Assembly: GCF_018130545.1 (NCBI RefSeq)
Contig: NZ_JAFCKF010000002.1
Span: 186,001-250,000, forward strand
Direction of reading: 5' to 3'
Source of the DNA: Bradyrhizobium tropiciagri
GTDB lineage: Bacteria > Pseudomonadota > Alphaproteobacteria > Rhizobiales > Xanthobacteraceae
Length of the DNA stretch: 64,000 bases
The number at the start of each line of letters is the position of its first letter. Position 1 is the stretch's first letter. Shown piece after piece: positions 29,000 through 37,915 of the stretch. The position numbers and the translations under genes were made by a program. The notes beneath the pieces are model-generated. The model was not told the DNA's origin and ran no database searches. It saw only the letters and a program-made list of their open reading frames with translations.

Positions 29000-29782
29000 A
29001 TGCAGCAACAGACACCGCCGGAACAGTTCGATCTCGCCGCCATCGTCGCCGATCTGAACAATCTACTGCGGCTGAAGACCACGGTGATCGGCATCAAGAT
29101 GTTCGCGCGCGTCGAGGAGATGGAGGCGATTCCAAAAATCCGCCGGCCGTCGGCGGTGCACACCACGGATCAGATCGTCAGCATGGCCTCGCGGCTCGGC
29201 TGGACCGTCGGCATCACCGGCGACGATCTGGTCGGTGCGCAATGCCGCGCGGTGATCGGGCTCGCGCCGCAGGATGAGAAGTGGCTTGCCGGCGAGAACT
29301 ATGTCGGCGTCTGGCACGGCACCGCCGAAGACGCGCGCAAGCGCCAGGAGGCGCTCGACGTGGTGCCTTACGGCCAGTACCAGGCGATGGCGGTGAGCCC
29401 CTTGACCAGCGGTCGGCTCAACCCGCCGGATATCTGCCTGGTCTATGCGACGCCGGGGCAGATGATCATCCTGATCAACGGGCTGCAGTACACCGGCTAC
29501 AAGAAGTTCGAATGGGGTGTGGTCGGCGAGACTGCCTGTGCGGACTCGTGGGGACGGGCGCTGAAGACCGGTGAGCCGAGCCTGTCGCTGCCGTGCTTCG
29601 CCGAGCGCCGCTATGGCGGTGTGCCCGACGAGGAGATGTTGATGGCGCTGCCGCCGGCCTATCTGGTGAAGGCGATCGCCGGGATGAAGCAGCTCGCCAA
29701 GAATGGCCTGCGCTACCCGATCGCGCCCTATGGCATCCAGGCCGATGTCCGCGCCGGCATGGGGGTGTCGTACAAGAAATAG
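29000..29782 (+). CDS. DUF169 domain protein
   Basis: 260 residues. DUF169 proteins are soluble, of unknown function, and widespread in bacteria and archaea. Conserved stretches are KTTVIGIKMF, DLVGAQCRAVIGL and SLSLPCFAERRYG. It is followed 80 bases later by the saccharopine-dehydrogenase-like gene on the same strand. Confidence 0.85.
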   Translation: MQQQTPPEQFDLAAIVADLNNLLRLKTTVIGIKMFARVEEMEAIPKIRRPSAVHTTDQIVSMASRLGWTVGITGDDLVGAQCRAVIGLAPQDEKWLAGENYVGVWHGTAEDARKRQEALDVVPYGQYQAMAVSPLTSGRLNPPDICLVYATPGQMIILINGLQYTGYKKFEWGVVGETACADSWGRALKTGEPSLSLPCFAERRYGGVPDEEMLMALPPAYLVKAIAGMKQLAKNGLRYPIAPYGIQADVRAGMGVSYKK

Positions 29783-29861
29783 GCTCTGAAAATAGCCGAT
29801 TGCGTCGCCGCGTCCGCGATGACAAAAGGGCGCCCAATTCGCTGCGCAGGGAGCCTGATCC

Positions 29862-31037
29862 ATGTCCTCGTCGAAACTCGATATCGTCGTCTACGGCGCG
29901 ACCGGCTTCACCGGCCAACTGGTCGCCGAATATCTCGCGGCGAACTATCGCGACGGTAGCCTGAAATGGGCGATGGCCGGGCGCAGCAAGGACAAGCTCG
30001 CCGCGGTTCGTGATGCGATCGGCGCGCCCGCCGACACGCCGCTGATCGTTGCCGACGCTAGCGACGCCGCATCGCTGAAGGCGATGCTGGCGCAGACCAA
30101 GTCGGTCATTTCGACGGTCGGCCCGTATCAGCTCTATGGCAATGAGCTGATCGCCGCCTGCGTGGAGGCCGGCACCGACTATTTCGATCTCTGCGGCGAG
30201 CCGGTCTGGATGCGGCAGATGATCGACAAATACGAGGCCGCGGCAAAGGCCAACGGCGCGCGCATCGTGTTCTCCTGCGGCTTCGACTCGGTGCCGTTCG
30301 AGCTCGGTGCGTTCTTCGTCCAGGAGGAAGCCAAGCGGGTGTTTGGCGCGCCGGCGCCGCGCGTCAAGGGTCGGGTGCGCGACATGCGCGGCACGCTGTC
30401 GGGCGGCACTGCGGCAAGCGCGAAGGCGACGTTCGATGCGGTCGCCAAGGACCTCAGCCTGGTTGCGATCCTCAACAATCCGTTCGCACTGACGCCGGGC
30501 TTCGAGGGCCCGAAGCAACCGCGCGGCAGCAAGCCGGCCTATGAGGAGGATCTGCACTCGTGGACCGCGCCGTTCATGATGGCGCTGATCAACACGCGCA
30601 ACGTCCACCGCTCCAACATGCTGATGGGCTTTCCCTACGGACGGGACTTCGTCTACGACGAGATGGTCCTGACCGGTCCCGGCGAGAAGGGCGAGGCCAA
30701 TGCAAAGAAGGTGATGGCGCTCAACGCCGAGAAGACCGGCCCGAGCGCGCCGAAGCCGGGCGAGGGGCCGTCAAAGGAAGAGCGCGACAACGGCCGCTAC
30801 GATCTGCTCTATCTCGCAATCGCGCCCGACGGCCGCATGGTCCGCGCCGGCATCAAGGGCGATCGTGATCCCGGCTACGGCTCGACCTCGAAGATGATCT
30901 CGGAATGCGCGATCTGCCTGTTGCGCGATACGCCCGACGTCGCCGCCGGCTTCTGGACGCCGGGAGCTGCGATGCAGGGCAAGCTGATCAAGCGCCTGGT
31001 TGATCACGCCGGGCTGACGTTCGAGGTCGAGAAGTAG
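29862..31037 (+). CDS. Saccharopine dehydrogenase-like oxidoreductase (trans-acting enoyl reductase type)
   Basis: 391 residues. The N-terminal Rossmann segment IVVYGATGFTGQLVAEYL and TVGPYQLYGNELI are typical of the saccharopine_dh NADP domain subgroup that includes mycobacterial trans-acting enoyl reductases. FSCGFDSVPFELGAFF is another family block. The pathway here is not identified: no polyketide synthase or lysine pathway gene is nearby. Confidence 0.88.
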   Translation: MSSSKLDIVVYGATGFTGQLVAEYLAANYRDGSLKWAMAGRSKDKLAAVRDAIGAPADTPLIVADASDAASLKAMLAQTKSVISTVGPYQLYGNELIAACVEAGTDYFDLCGEPVWMRQMIDKYEAAAKANGARIVFSCGFDSVPFELGAFFVQEEAKRVFGAPAPRVKGRVRDMRGTLSGGTAASAKATFDAVAKDLSLVAILNNPFALTPGFEGPKQPRGSKPAYEEDLHSWTAPFMMALINTRNVHRSNMLMGFPYGRDFVYDEMVLTGPGEKGEANAKKVMALNAEKTGPSAPKPGEGPSKEERDNGRYDLLYLAIAPDGRMVRAGIKGDRDPGYGSTSKMISECAICLLRDTPDVAAGFWTPGAAMQGKLIKRLVDHAGLTFEVEK

Positions 31038-31058
31038 CTTTGCGCAACTTTGCGCGAT

Positions 31059-31161
31059 GTCATCGCCCGGTTCGACCGGGCGATCCAGTACGCCGCGGCC
31101 TATCCGCCCAAGCACGGACGTCTCTGGAATACTGGATCACCCGCTTTCGCGGATGATGACA
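31059..31161. repeat. Intergenic repeat (TGTCATCGCCCGG...GATGATGACA family)
   Basis: Termini TGTCATC and GATGACA are inverted; inside, CGCCCGGTTCGACCGGGCG is a hairpin and TGTGGAATACTGGATCACCC-like sequence follows. I recognise it as one of the most frequent Bradyrhizobium intergenic repeats; frames across it give spurious proteins (FDRAIQYAAAYPP). Confidence 0.82.
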
Positions 31162-31169
31162 GCCAGGCG

Positions 31170-32372
31170 CTACGCCGCCGCCCGCGGATTATACGCGTAC
31201 ATGAAGTCCATGCCCTTGGACGACACCGGCAGCAGCAGCTTCAGGATGTGATCGCGCAGCCAGGCGCCGGTCGGGCTGAATTCACGCTTGTTGTTGCCGT
31301 TGCGGCGGGCGATCGCGACGATCTTCTCGGCGCGCGGACGCCGCTCGTGCTCGAACGCCTGGAAGGTCATGCCGAGCTCCTGGCCGTCGCGCATCAGCAT
31401 GCCGAGCCGCAGCGCATCCTCGAGCGCGAGCGATGCGCCCTGGCCGGCATGCGGGCTGGTGGCGTGCGCGGCGTCGCCGATCAGCAGCGTGCGCTTGCGC
31501 GACCAGGTCGGCAGCGTCGCGACGTCGAGCGTGTCGGTGACCCCGATGTTCTCGGCGGCCTCGATGATCTCGGGGATCGGCGCGTGCCAGCCGGCGTGAA
31601 AATCGCGCAGATGCTGCTTGATCGCGTCCTGGGTCTGCAGCCGGTAAGCCGCCGCGGTCATGCCGTGCGAGGGCTGCGTGCTCCACCACATCGCACCTGC
31701 ATCCGGATCGGGGCTGCACATTCCGTAGCCGAAGAAGCCGCTTTGTCCGAACGTGGTCTCGACCTTCCGGCCGATCGGCAAGTGCTCGATCACCTTGCGC
31801 GGCACGAAGCCGCCGAAGCCGAGCAGCCCGGTGTCGAACGGCGTCGGCCCGTCCGGGATCACGTGCCGCCGCACCGCCGAATGCACGCCGTCGGCGCCGA
31901 TCACGAAATCTCCCTCGGCGGTGGTGCCGTCGTTGAAATAGGCGATCACCGGCTGATCGCCGCGGTCCTCGATCTTCACCAGCTTCTTCTCGAAGAACAC
32001 CGAGACGTTGGAGGCCCAGGCCTTGTCGATCAGCGTCTCATTCAAGGTGGCGCGGCACATGTTCACCGCGGGCTGGCCGAAGCGCTGCTGCATATTCTGG
32101 TTGAGCGAGCCGAGTTTCTTGCCGCCCTGCGAATAGAAGTCGAAGGACTCGGCGATCGAGCCGTTGCGGATCAGTTCGTCGGCGAGGCCGAGCTCGGCCA
32201 GCACATGCATGCCGTTCGGCGCGATCTGCAATCCGCCGCCGATCCCGGTCGAGTAGGGCCAGGCTTCATAGAGCTCGGCCTCGATGCCGGCGCGGGTCAG
32301 GAACATCGCGGTCACGGGACCTGCGATGCCGGCGCCGATGATGAGTGCCTTGCGGGGACGTCTGGTCATCAT
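31170..32372 (-). CDS. FAD-dependent aromatic-ring monooxygenase (UbiH/PHBH class)
   Basis: 400 residues from ATG at 32372, with GGAG six bases upstream; a longer frame starts at 32384. It is a group A flavoprotein hydroxylase: FAD dinucleotide motif IIGAGIAGPVTAMFL, DG motif FVIGADGVHSAVRRH, and GD motif LLIGDAAHATSPHAGQG. The enzyme hydroxylates an aromatic substrate using NAD(P)H and O2, but the substrate is unknown. It is divergent from a MarR gene with a palindromic operator between them, so it is probably MarR-controlled and inducible. Confidence 0.9.
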   Translation of the reverse strand: MMTRRPRKALIIGAGIAGPVTAMFLTRAGIEAELYEAWPYSTGIGGGLQIAPNGMHVLAELGLADELIRNGSIAESFDFYSQGGKKLGSLNQNMQQRFGQPAVNMCRATLNETLIDKAWASNVSVFFEKKLVKIEDRGDQPVIAYFNDGTTAEGDFVIGADGVHSAVRRHVIPDGPTPFDTGLLGFGGFVPRKVIEHLPIGRKVETTFGQSGFFGYGMCSPDPDAGAMWWSTQPSHGMTAAAYRLQTQDAIKQHLRDFHAGWHAPIPEIIEAAENIGVTDTLDVATLPTWSRKRTLLIGDAAHATSPHAGQGASLALEDALRLGMLMRDGQELGMTFQAFEHERRPRAEKIVAIARRNGNNKREFSPTGAWLRDHILKLLLPVSSKGMDFMYAYNPRAAA

Positions 32373-32421
32373 GTCTTGCTCCATGCATCCGTGTCGGCTA
32401 GGAAGGGTCAGCGGCTAATCA

Positions 32422-32447
32422 TCTTAGTTGCTAAGATATTTATCTTT
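32422..32447. promoter_or_regulatory. Palindromic operator between FAD monooxygenase and marR genes
   Basis: Perfect dyad ATCTTAG-TTG-CTAAGAT (32422-32438) overlapped by a second dyad AAGATA-TT-TATCTT (32434-32447). The 17-bp size and position in the 93-base divergent gap fit a MarR-type operator controlling both genes. Confidence 0.75.
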
Positions 32448-32465
32448 TGAGGTAAGAGGTCGCCC

Positions 32466-32990
32466 TTGTCAAGCGCCAAATCGCGCGATGCGCTGATGCA
32501 GCAACTCGAAGAGGCCATGCGGCGGTCCTCGGCGCAGGGCGTGATGTATGGTCAAGCCGTTGCAAACATGGCCGGAATTTCAAATTCCGACATGGAGTGC
32601 ATGGACATCCTCCACCTTGAGGGGCGAGTGACTGCAGGAAGGCTCGCCGAAGTCACCGGGCTGACCACCGGCGCGATCACCGGCGTGGTCGATCGTTTGG
32701 AGAAGGCGGGTTACGTGCGCCGCGAGCGGGACGAGAGCGACCGCCGCAAGGTCTTCATCTCGGTGGTGGAGGACAAGGCGATGGAGATCGGCCGGTTCTA
32801 CGTGCCGATGCAAAACGCGATGCTCAAGCTCTGGAGCAGCTACACCGACGACGAATTGCGCCTGCTGCTGCGCTTCGCCAATGACGGCTACAAGGGCGTG
32901 TTGCAGGCGACCGAAGCACTGAAGGCGGTGATCGACATGCCACCGGAGCAGCGCGCCAACCTCAAGCTGCCGCCGAAGTCTCGTCGCTGA
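32466..32990 (+). CDS. MarR-family transcriptional regulator
   Basis: 174 residues; TTG start at 32466 with AGAGGT upstream. The winged helix-turn-helix is clear: RVTAGRLAEVTGLTTGAITGVVDRLE and wing RRERDESDRRKVFISV. It is divergently arranged with the monooxygenase gene and probably represses it. The last 29 bases overlap the 3' end of the convergent polysaccharide gene. Confidence 0.9.
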   Translation: MSSAKSRDALMQQLEEAMRRSSAQGVMYGQAVANMAGISNSDMECMDILHLEGRVTAGRLAEVTGLTTGAITGVVDRLEKAGYVRRERDESDRRKVFISVVEDKAMEIGRFYVPMQNAMLKLWSSYTDDELRLLLRFANDGYKGVLQATEALKAVIDMPPEQRANLKLPPKSRR

Positions 32991-34230
32991 TTTCGGCCGA
33001 TGTCGCGCGATAGCGCTCGGCTGCTGCGTACATGCCCCACATCGTGCCGAGCATCATCCAGAAGTGCCGCCAATGGTCGGTGTCGATGATGAAGCTCTCG
33101 CCGGCGATGCCGAGGAATGCCGAGAAGATCGCAAGATAGTCGCGCTGCCACGGCACCCGCGTGTAGATGTAGCGGAAGCCGATGATCACGCTGACGAACA
33201 CCAACGCCGGATAGCAGATCCCCGAGATCCAGCCGCCCGACATGAAGGCGTTGAGGAAGGAGTTGTGGGTGTCCTCGGGGAAGTAGGTATGGAATTGCAG
33301 CGGCCCGATGCCGAATGGCAATTCCAGTGCCATCTGGGCGCCGAGGATGTGGCGTCCGAAGCGGCCGAAGCGGCCTTCGTCGTAGCTCTGGTCGAAGCTC
33401 GCGCGCTGCTTGAACATGTCGGCGACCGAGCCGATCGAGAGCAGCACCGCGATCAGCGCAACCGCCAGGACCGCGGCGATCAAGGTCATCACGATGATGC
33501 GCGAGCGCTGCGCCTGCGAGCGGCTGGTGAACACCATCAGCGCCAGCATGAAGGCCGCGGTGATCAGGAGGCCGCCCCAGGCGGCACGGGAGAACGACAG
33601 CAGGATCGCAAGCGAGATGATGCCCAACGCGATGGCATTGCGGAACGCCTTGCCGAAGCGGTCGGAGACCACGCTTTGCAGCGTGAACAGCGCCGGCAGG
33701 ATCAGGAACGCGCCGAGCACGTTGGGATCCTTGAAGGTGCCGCGGGCGCGATCATACAGCGTCAGCAGGTCGTAGCCGCCGGGCACCAGGTGGAAGTAGC
33801 CGGCGATGCCGGCGAGCGAGGCGATCATCGCGCCGACGATCAGGCCGCGGCGCAGCATGTCGAGCCGCGCTCCGGTGTCCTCCGACATCACCATCGCGAA
33901 GAAGACGACGGTGACGGCCATGTACCAGGAGGTGAGCACCCAGTTCATCACCTCCGGCTTATCGAGGAACGGCACCGCGCCGATGCTGTAGCCGACATTG
34001 AGCACGATCAGCGTGAACAGCAGCGGCATGAACACGAGCTGCATGCGCAGGCCCGTGGCGAAGAACAGCACGCAGGCGGTCAGCGTGACGAGTTCATACG
34101 GGCTCGGCTCGATGAACACGATGGCGATCGACGCGCCGGCCAGCCACACCAGCGCCCGCTGCAGCGCCAGCACGCCTGACGGCGTTGATGTCAGCGATTG
34201 GGACGTCCCGGCTGTCGCCGCATAGGCCAT
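32962..34230 (-). CDS. O-antigen ligase/polymerase-like membrane protein
   Basis: 422 residues from ATG at 34230; a TTG at 34245 gives five more. About 11 membrane helices and the Wzy_C-type signature: the arginine-containing segment FSRAAWGGLL and the large periplasmic loop with FHTYFPEDTHNSFLNAF (His-Asn motif). Such proteins polymerise or ligate polysaccharide repeat units at the periplasmic face. It is the 3' end of a minus-strand EPS gene series. Confidence 0.85.
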   Translation of the reverse strand: MAYAATAGTSQSLTSTPSGVLALQRALVWLAGASIAIVFIEPSPYELVTLTACVLFFATGLRMQLVFMPLLFTLIVLNVGYSIGAVPFLDKPEVMNWVLTSWYMAVTVVFFAMVMSEDTGARLDMLRRGLIVGAMIASLAGIAGYFHLVPGGYDLLTLYDRARGTFKDPNVLGAFLILPALFTLQSVVSDRFGKAFRNAIALGIISLAILLSFSRAAWGGLLITAAFMLALMVFTSRSQAQRSRIIVMTLIAAVLAVALIAVLLSIGSVADMFKQRASFDQSYDEGRFGRFGRHILGAQMALELPFGIGPLQFHTYFPEDTHNSFLNAFMSGGWISGICYPALVFVSVIIGFRYIYTRVPWQRDYLAIFSAFLGIAGESFIIDTDHWRHFWMMLGTMWGMYAAAERYRATSAEISDETSAAA

Positions 34231-34309
34231 CGGATACTCACGCAACGCAACAGATACACAACGTGACGCTCGCTTCGGTAAGGGGCGTCAGTGGCGACGG
34301 CAATGGATC

Positions 34310-35890
34310 TCAGTACGCGTTCTCGTTCTTCGTAATCAGCGAGAACGGGGTCTTGAGCAGGATGTAGAGGTCGAACAGCACCGACCAGTTCTCGATGTAA
34401 TAGAGGTCGTATTCGACGCGCTTCTGGATCTTCTCGTCGGTGTCGACCTCGCCGCGCCAGCCGTTGATCTGGGCCCAGCCGGTGATCCCCGGCTTGACGC
34501 GGTGGCGCGCGAAGTAGCCGTCGACGGCCTCGTCGAACAGGCGGTTCTCGAGCTTGCTCTGCACCGCGTGCGGACGCGGGCCGACCAGCGAGAGATTGCC
34601 CTTCAGCACGACGTTGAACAGCTGCGGCAATTCGTCGAGCGAGGTCTTGCGGATGAAGCGGCCGACGCGGGTGACGCGCGGATCGTTCTTGGTCACCACC
34701 TTGGAGGCGGTGGGATCGGCCTGGTGGTGGTAGAGCGAGCGGAATTTGTAGACGTCGATCCGCTCATTGTTGAAGCCGAAGCGCTTTTGGCGGAACAGCA
34801 CCGGGCCGGGGCTGTCGAGCTTCACCGCGAGCGCCACCAGTCCCAGCACCGGCAGCGCGGCAAGCAGGGCCAGGCCACCGACCACACGGTCGAACAGCCA
34901 TTTCAGCACCAGGTCCCAATCGGTGATCGGCGCCTCGAACACATCCAGCGTCGGCACCTTGCCGAGATAGGAATAGGAGCGCGGCCGGAAGCGCAGCTTG
35001 TTGGTATGGGCCGACAGGCGGATGTCGACCGGCAGCACCCAGAGCTTCTTCAGCATCTCCAGGATGCGGGTCTCGGCCGATATCGGCAGCGCGAACAGCA
35101 CGAGGTCGACGCGGGTGCGGCGGGCAAACTCGACGATGTCGTCGACCTTGCCGAGCTTCGGCGAGCCGGCGCAGGTCTCCATCGCGCGGGCGTCGTTGCG
35201 GTCGTCGAACACGCCGAGCACGTGGATGTCGGTGTCGTCATCGGCGTTCAGCGCCTCGATCAGCTGCTCGCCGTTCTGGTCGGCGCCGACGATGATGGTG
35301 CGGCGGTCGAGCCGGCCATCATGCGCCCAGGCGCGCACCATCGAGCGCAGCGCTAGCCGTTCGGCGATCAGGACCGCGAGGCCGACGCAGAAGAACGACG
35401 ACAGCCAGACCCGCGACACTTCGCCACCGAGCTTGACCAGGAAGGAAACGCCGATGAACAGCAGGAAGACGAAGGCCCATGACGAGATCATCCGCGTCAT
35501 CTGGCGGAGCTGGCCGCGGAAGATCTGCACCTGGTAGATATCGGCGGCCTGGAAGCAGACCACGGCCGCGGCCGACATGCCGAGGATCGAGGTGACGTAT
35601 CCCCAATGGATGCCGCCGCCGGCGAGCGGCCTGACATAGGCGAGATAGAGCCCGACGCCGACCAGACTGAGCAGCACGAAATCGGCGAGGCGAACCACGC
35701 CGGCGATCACGACCGGCGAGTAGGCGCCGCGAACTTTCTGATTGGTGATGGCGAGCGCTGCCGGCGACAGGCGGCGGCGGCGTTCGACCTGCGGCTGGGC
35801 GGCCGTCGCTGACGCAGCGGCATCCAGCATCGAGCGTGCGTTAAACGGTTCCACGGATCCACGTCCATTCCTGCGCATGCAGATGGGCAT
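34310..35890 (-). CDS. Undecaprenyl-phosphate glucose (sugar) phosphotransferase
   Basis: Up to 526 residues; internal starts at 35878 (ATG) or 35854 (GTG, before EPFNARS) are possible. N-terminal four to five membrane helices, a CoA-binding-like middle domain ([17 protein letters not shown]), then the bacterial sugar transferase domain: [41 protein letters not shown] and [15 protein letters not shown]. It is the WcaJ/PssA-type initiating enzyme for EPS repeat units. Confidence 0.93.
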   Translation of the reverse strand: MPICMRRNGRGSVEPFNARSMLDAAASATAAQPQVERRRRLSPAALAITNQKVRGAYSPVVIAGVVRLADFVLLSLVGVGLYLAYVRPLAGGGIHWGYVTSILGMSAAAVVCFQAADIYQVQIFRGQLRQMTRMISSWAFVFLLFIGVSFLVKLGGEVSRVWLSSFFCVGLAVLIAERLALRSMVRAWAHDGRLDRRTIIVGADQNGEQLIEALNADDDTDIHVLGVFDDRNDARAMETCAGSPKLGKVDDIVEFARRTRVDLVLFALPISAETRILEMLKKLWVLPVDIRLSAHTNKLRFRPRSYSYLGKVPTLDVFEAPITDWDLVLKWLFDRVVGGLALLAALPVLGLVALAVKLDSPGPVLFRQKRFGFNNERIDVYKFRSLYHHQADPTASKVVTKNDPRVTRVGRFIRKTSLDELPQLFNVVLKGNLSLVGPRPHAVQSKLENRLFDEAVDGYFARHRVKPGITGWAQINGWRGEVDTDEKIQKRVEYDLYYIENWSVLFDLYILLKTPFSLITKNENAY

Positions 35891-35969
35891 CCGCGCGCAG
35901 CAGCGAAATTCCCCTGGACGTGACTTAAGGGGACAAATCGGAAGAAACGGTTACGTGTGTAAGAAGTGG

Positions 35970-37109
35970 TTAACGTTTGGCAAATGCATCGCGATAACCG
36001 GCCAGCACGCCGTCGACCATTGCGCTCTGTGAGAAATGCTCGGAAATCCGCTCGCGCAGTTGCTGCGCGCGCGCCGCCGTTGCCGTCGGATTGTCGAGCG
36101 CGGCTTTGATGGCGTCGGCCATCGCTCCCGCATTGCTCGGTGCGAACAAAGCGTCGGTGTGGGTATCGAATATCTCCGGGATGCCGCCGACATTGGCGGC
36201 GATCATCGGAACGCCGGCGGCGCCGGCCTCGATCACCACGTAAGGCATCGAATCGCCGCGCGAGGGAACCACCAGCAGGCCGCCCTTGGAGAAGCCGAAG
36301 CGCGCCTTGACGTGGCCGATGAAGCGGACGGCCTCGCCGAGCGACAGCCGCTTGACCTGCTCTTTCAGGCGCTCGAATTCCTCACCATCGCCGCCGAGCG
36401 TCAGCGTCACCGGCTTGCCCTCGGCACGCAGTTTCGCCACCGCGTCGATCAGGAGATCGGCGCCCTTGATGCGCCGGAACTCGCCGACATAGGCCACATC
36501 AGTGGCGTCGTCGGCCTTCGGGACCGGCTCGAATTCCTCCGACGTGACGCCGTTGAAGACGCAGCGCACGAGGCCTGTCGGCTTGCCCACGGTGCGCTGA
36601 TAGGTGTCGCGGGCAAATGCGCTCTCGAACAGGAACAGGTCGGTGCTGTTCATCAGCGTGCGCTCGAGCTGGCTGTAGAAGCGGCCCTTCCAGGTGTCGA
36701 GCGGGTAATGCAGCGAGCCGCCGTGCGGCGTATAGACCCGGATCACCTTGTTCGAGCGCCGCCGCAAGCGGACATAGGCGCCGGCCTTGGCGCCATGGCC
36801 GTGCACGACGTCGGGTTTCAGCTTGCGGATCAGCCCGGCGATATGCGCCCAGACCATGAAGTCGGCGAAGCGCGGCTCGCGGCGGATCGCCACGCGGTGG
36901 ACGCCGAGCTTGAGCCGCGGCTCGATCTCGGCCAGCACCGCGTCGGCGCGGGTGCCGCCGGTCAGGCTGTCGGCGACGATACCGACATGGTGGCCGCGTT
37001 CGATCTGGCCGTTGGCGACGTCGAGGATGTGACGAATGATGCCGCCGACCGGGGCACGGACGACATGCAGGATGCGGAGCGGCGGTTGCTGGTTTTGATC
37101 CTTCGCCAT
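35970..37109 (-). CDS. Glycosyltransferase family 4 protein
   Basis: 379 residues, GT-B fold: N-terminal VVRAPVGGIIRHILDVANG and HGHGAKAGAYVRLRRR, C-terminal nucleotide-sugar site VVPSRGDSMPYVVIEAGAAGVPMIA with the E-x7-E pattern. It should add one sugar to the growing lipid-linked unit. Its start is 3 bases from the stop of the upstream export gene, so they form one operon. Confidence 0.93.
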   Translation of the reverse strand: MAKDQNQQPPLRILHVVRAPVGGIIRHILDVANGQIERGHHVGIVADSLTGGTRADAVLAEIEPRLKLGVHRVAIRREPRFADFMVWAHIAGLIRKLKPDVVHGHGAKAGAYVRLRRRSNKVIRVYTPHGGSLHYPLDTWKGRFYSQLERTLMNSTDLFLFESAFARDTYQRTVGKPTGLVRCVFNGVTSEEFEPVPKADDATDVAYVGEFRRIKGADLLIDAVAKLRAEGKPVTLTLGGDGEEFERLKEQVKRLSLGEAVRFIGHVKARFGFSKGGLLVVPSRGDSMPYVVIEAGAAGVPMIAANVGGIPEIFDTHTDALFAPSNAGAMADAIKAALDNPTATAARAQQLRERISEHFSQSAMVDGVLAGYRDAFAKR

Positions 37110-37112
37110 CGA

Positions 37113-37739
37113 TCAGAACCAGCGTTCGCCGACGAACACGGTGTCGCCGGGGCCGATCGGCGTGCCCAGGGGGACGACGAAGCGGCCCGCGCCCGATGCA
37201 TCGGTGTGGGTGAGGGTGACCTCGTCGCGCCGGGCGCGCGGCGAGAAGCCGCCGGCGATCGCCACCGCGCTCTCGACCGTCATGTTGGGCACGTAAGGAT
37301 ATTGGCCGGGGGCCTGGACTTCGCCGAGAATGAAGAACGGTCGGTAGGATTCGATCTCGACCGCCACCGAAGGTTCGCGGATGAAGCCGTTGCGCAGCCG
37401 GGCCGTGATCTCGGCGGCAAGCCCGGCCGGTGTCCGGCCGCGTGCCGGCACCGAGCCGATCAGCGGCATCGTGATCGCACCGGCGGCGTCGATCGCATAG
37501 GAGTTGGTCAGGCCTTCCTGGCCGTAGACCACGACGCGAAGCTTGTCGCCGGGGCCGAGATTATAGGCCTCGCGCGACAGCGCCGGCTCGGCATAGGCGA
37601 TCGGCGCAGCATAGGAGGGCTGGCCGTAAGCCATCGAATCGAGGCCGGGATCGCCGGCGACCGGCGACGTCCGGCCCATGCAGCCCGACAGCGAGAGCGC
37701 AGCAATCAGACAAACAAGGGGAGTGCGCAGATCGCGCAT
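37113..37739 (-). CDS. Polysaccharide export lipoprotein (Wza/OtnA-type, short)
   Basis: 208 residues from ATG at 37739 with GGGA upstream. Lipoprotein signal with LSLSGC; polysaccharide export sequence YNLGPGDKLRVVVYGQEGLTN, then a SLBB-like GEVQAPGQYPYVPNMTVESAVAIAGG. It is shorter than E. coli Wza, lacking the C-terminal outer-membrane helix region, as in many alphaproteobacterial export proteins. It heads the minus-strand EPS operon and is divergent from the co-polymerase gene. Confidence 0.92.
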   Translation of the reverse strand: MRDLRTPLVCLIAALSLSGCMGRTSPVAGDPGLDSMAYGQPSYAAPIAYAEPALSREAYNLGPGDKLRVVVYGQEGLTNSYAIDAAGAITMPLIGSVPARGRTPAGLAAEITARLRNGFIREPSVAVEIESYRPFFILGEVQAPGQYPYVPNMTVESAVAIAGGFSPRARRDEVTLTHTDASGAGRFVVPLGTPIGPGDTVFVGERWF

Positions 37740-37915
37740 GTGAAGAATCCCACGAAAATTCCGGCCCCGATTAACGGCACTCATGGTTAACAAAGGGTGA
37801 CGGGTTGGGTGGTGCGGGCGATGTCCGTCAACCCCGCCGATTAACCCAGCAGCAACCTTAATGGACTGTAATCGCCGCCATTGAGGTGGAGTCGCGGCGT
37901 CCGCGGGAGTTGGTT

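Noticed and set aside
31057-31251. Plus-strand ORF giving FDRAIQYAAAYPP-type protein
   Set aside because: It lies entirely in a common intergenic repeat and its adjacent gene's 3' end; such frames are known spurious annotations.
33064-34179. 371-codon plus-strand frame opposite the O-antigen-ligase-like gene
   Set aside because: Low-complexity His/Arg/Asp composition, antisense to a clear membrane protein.
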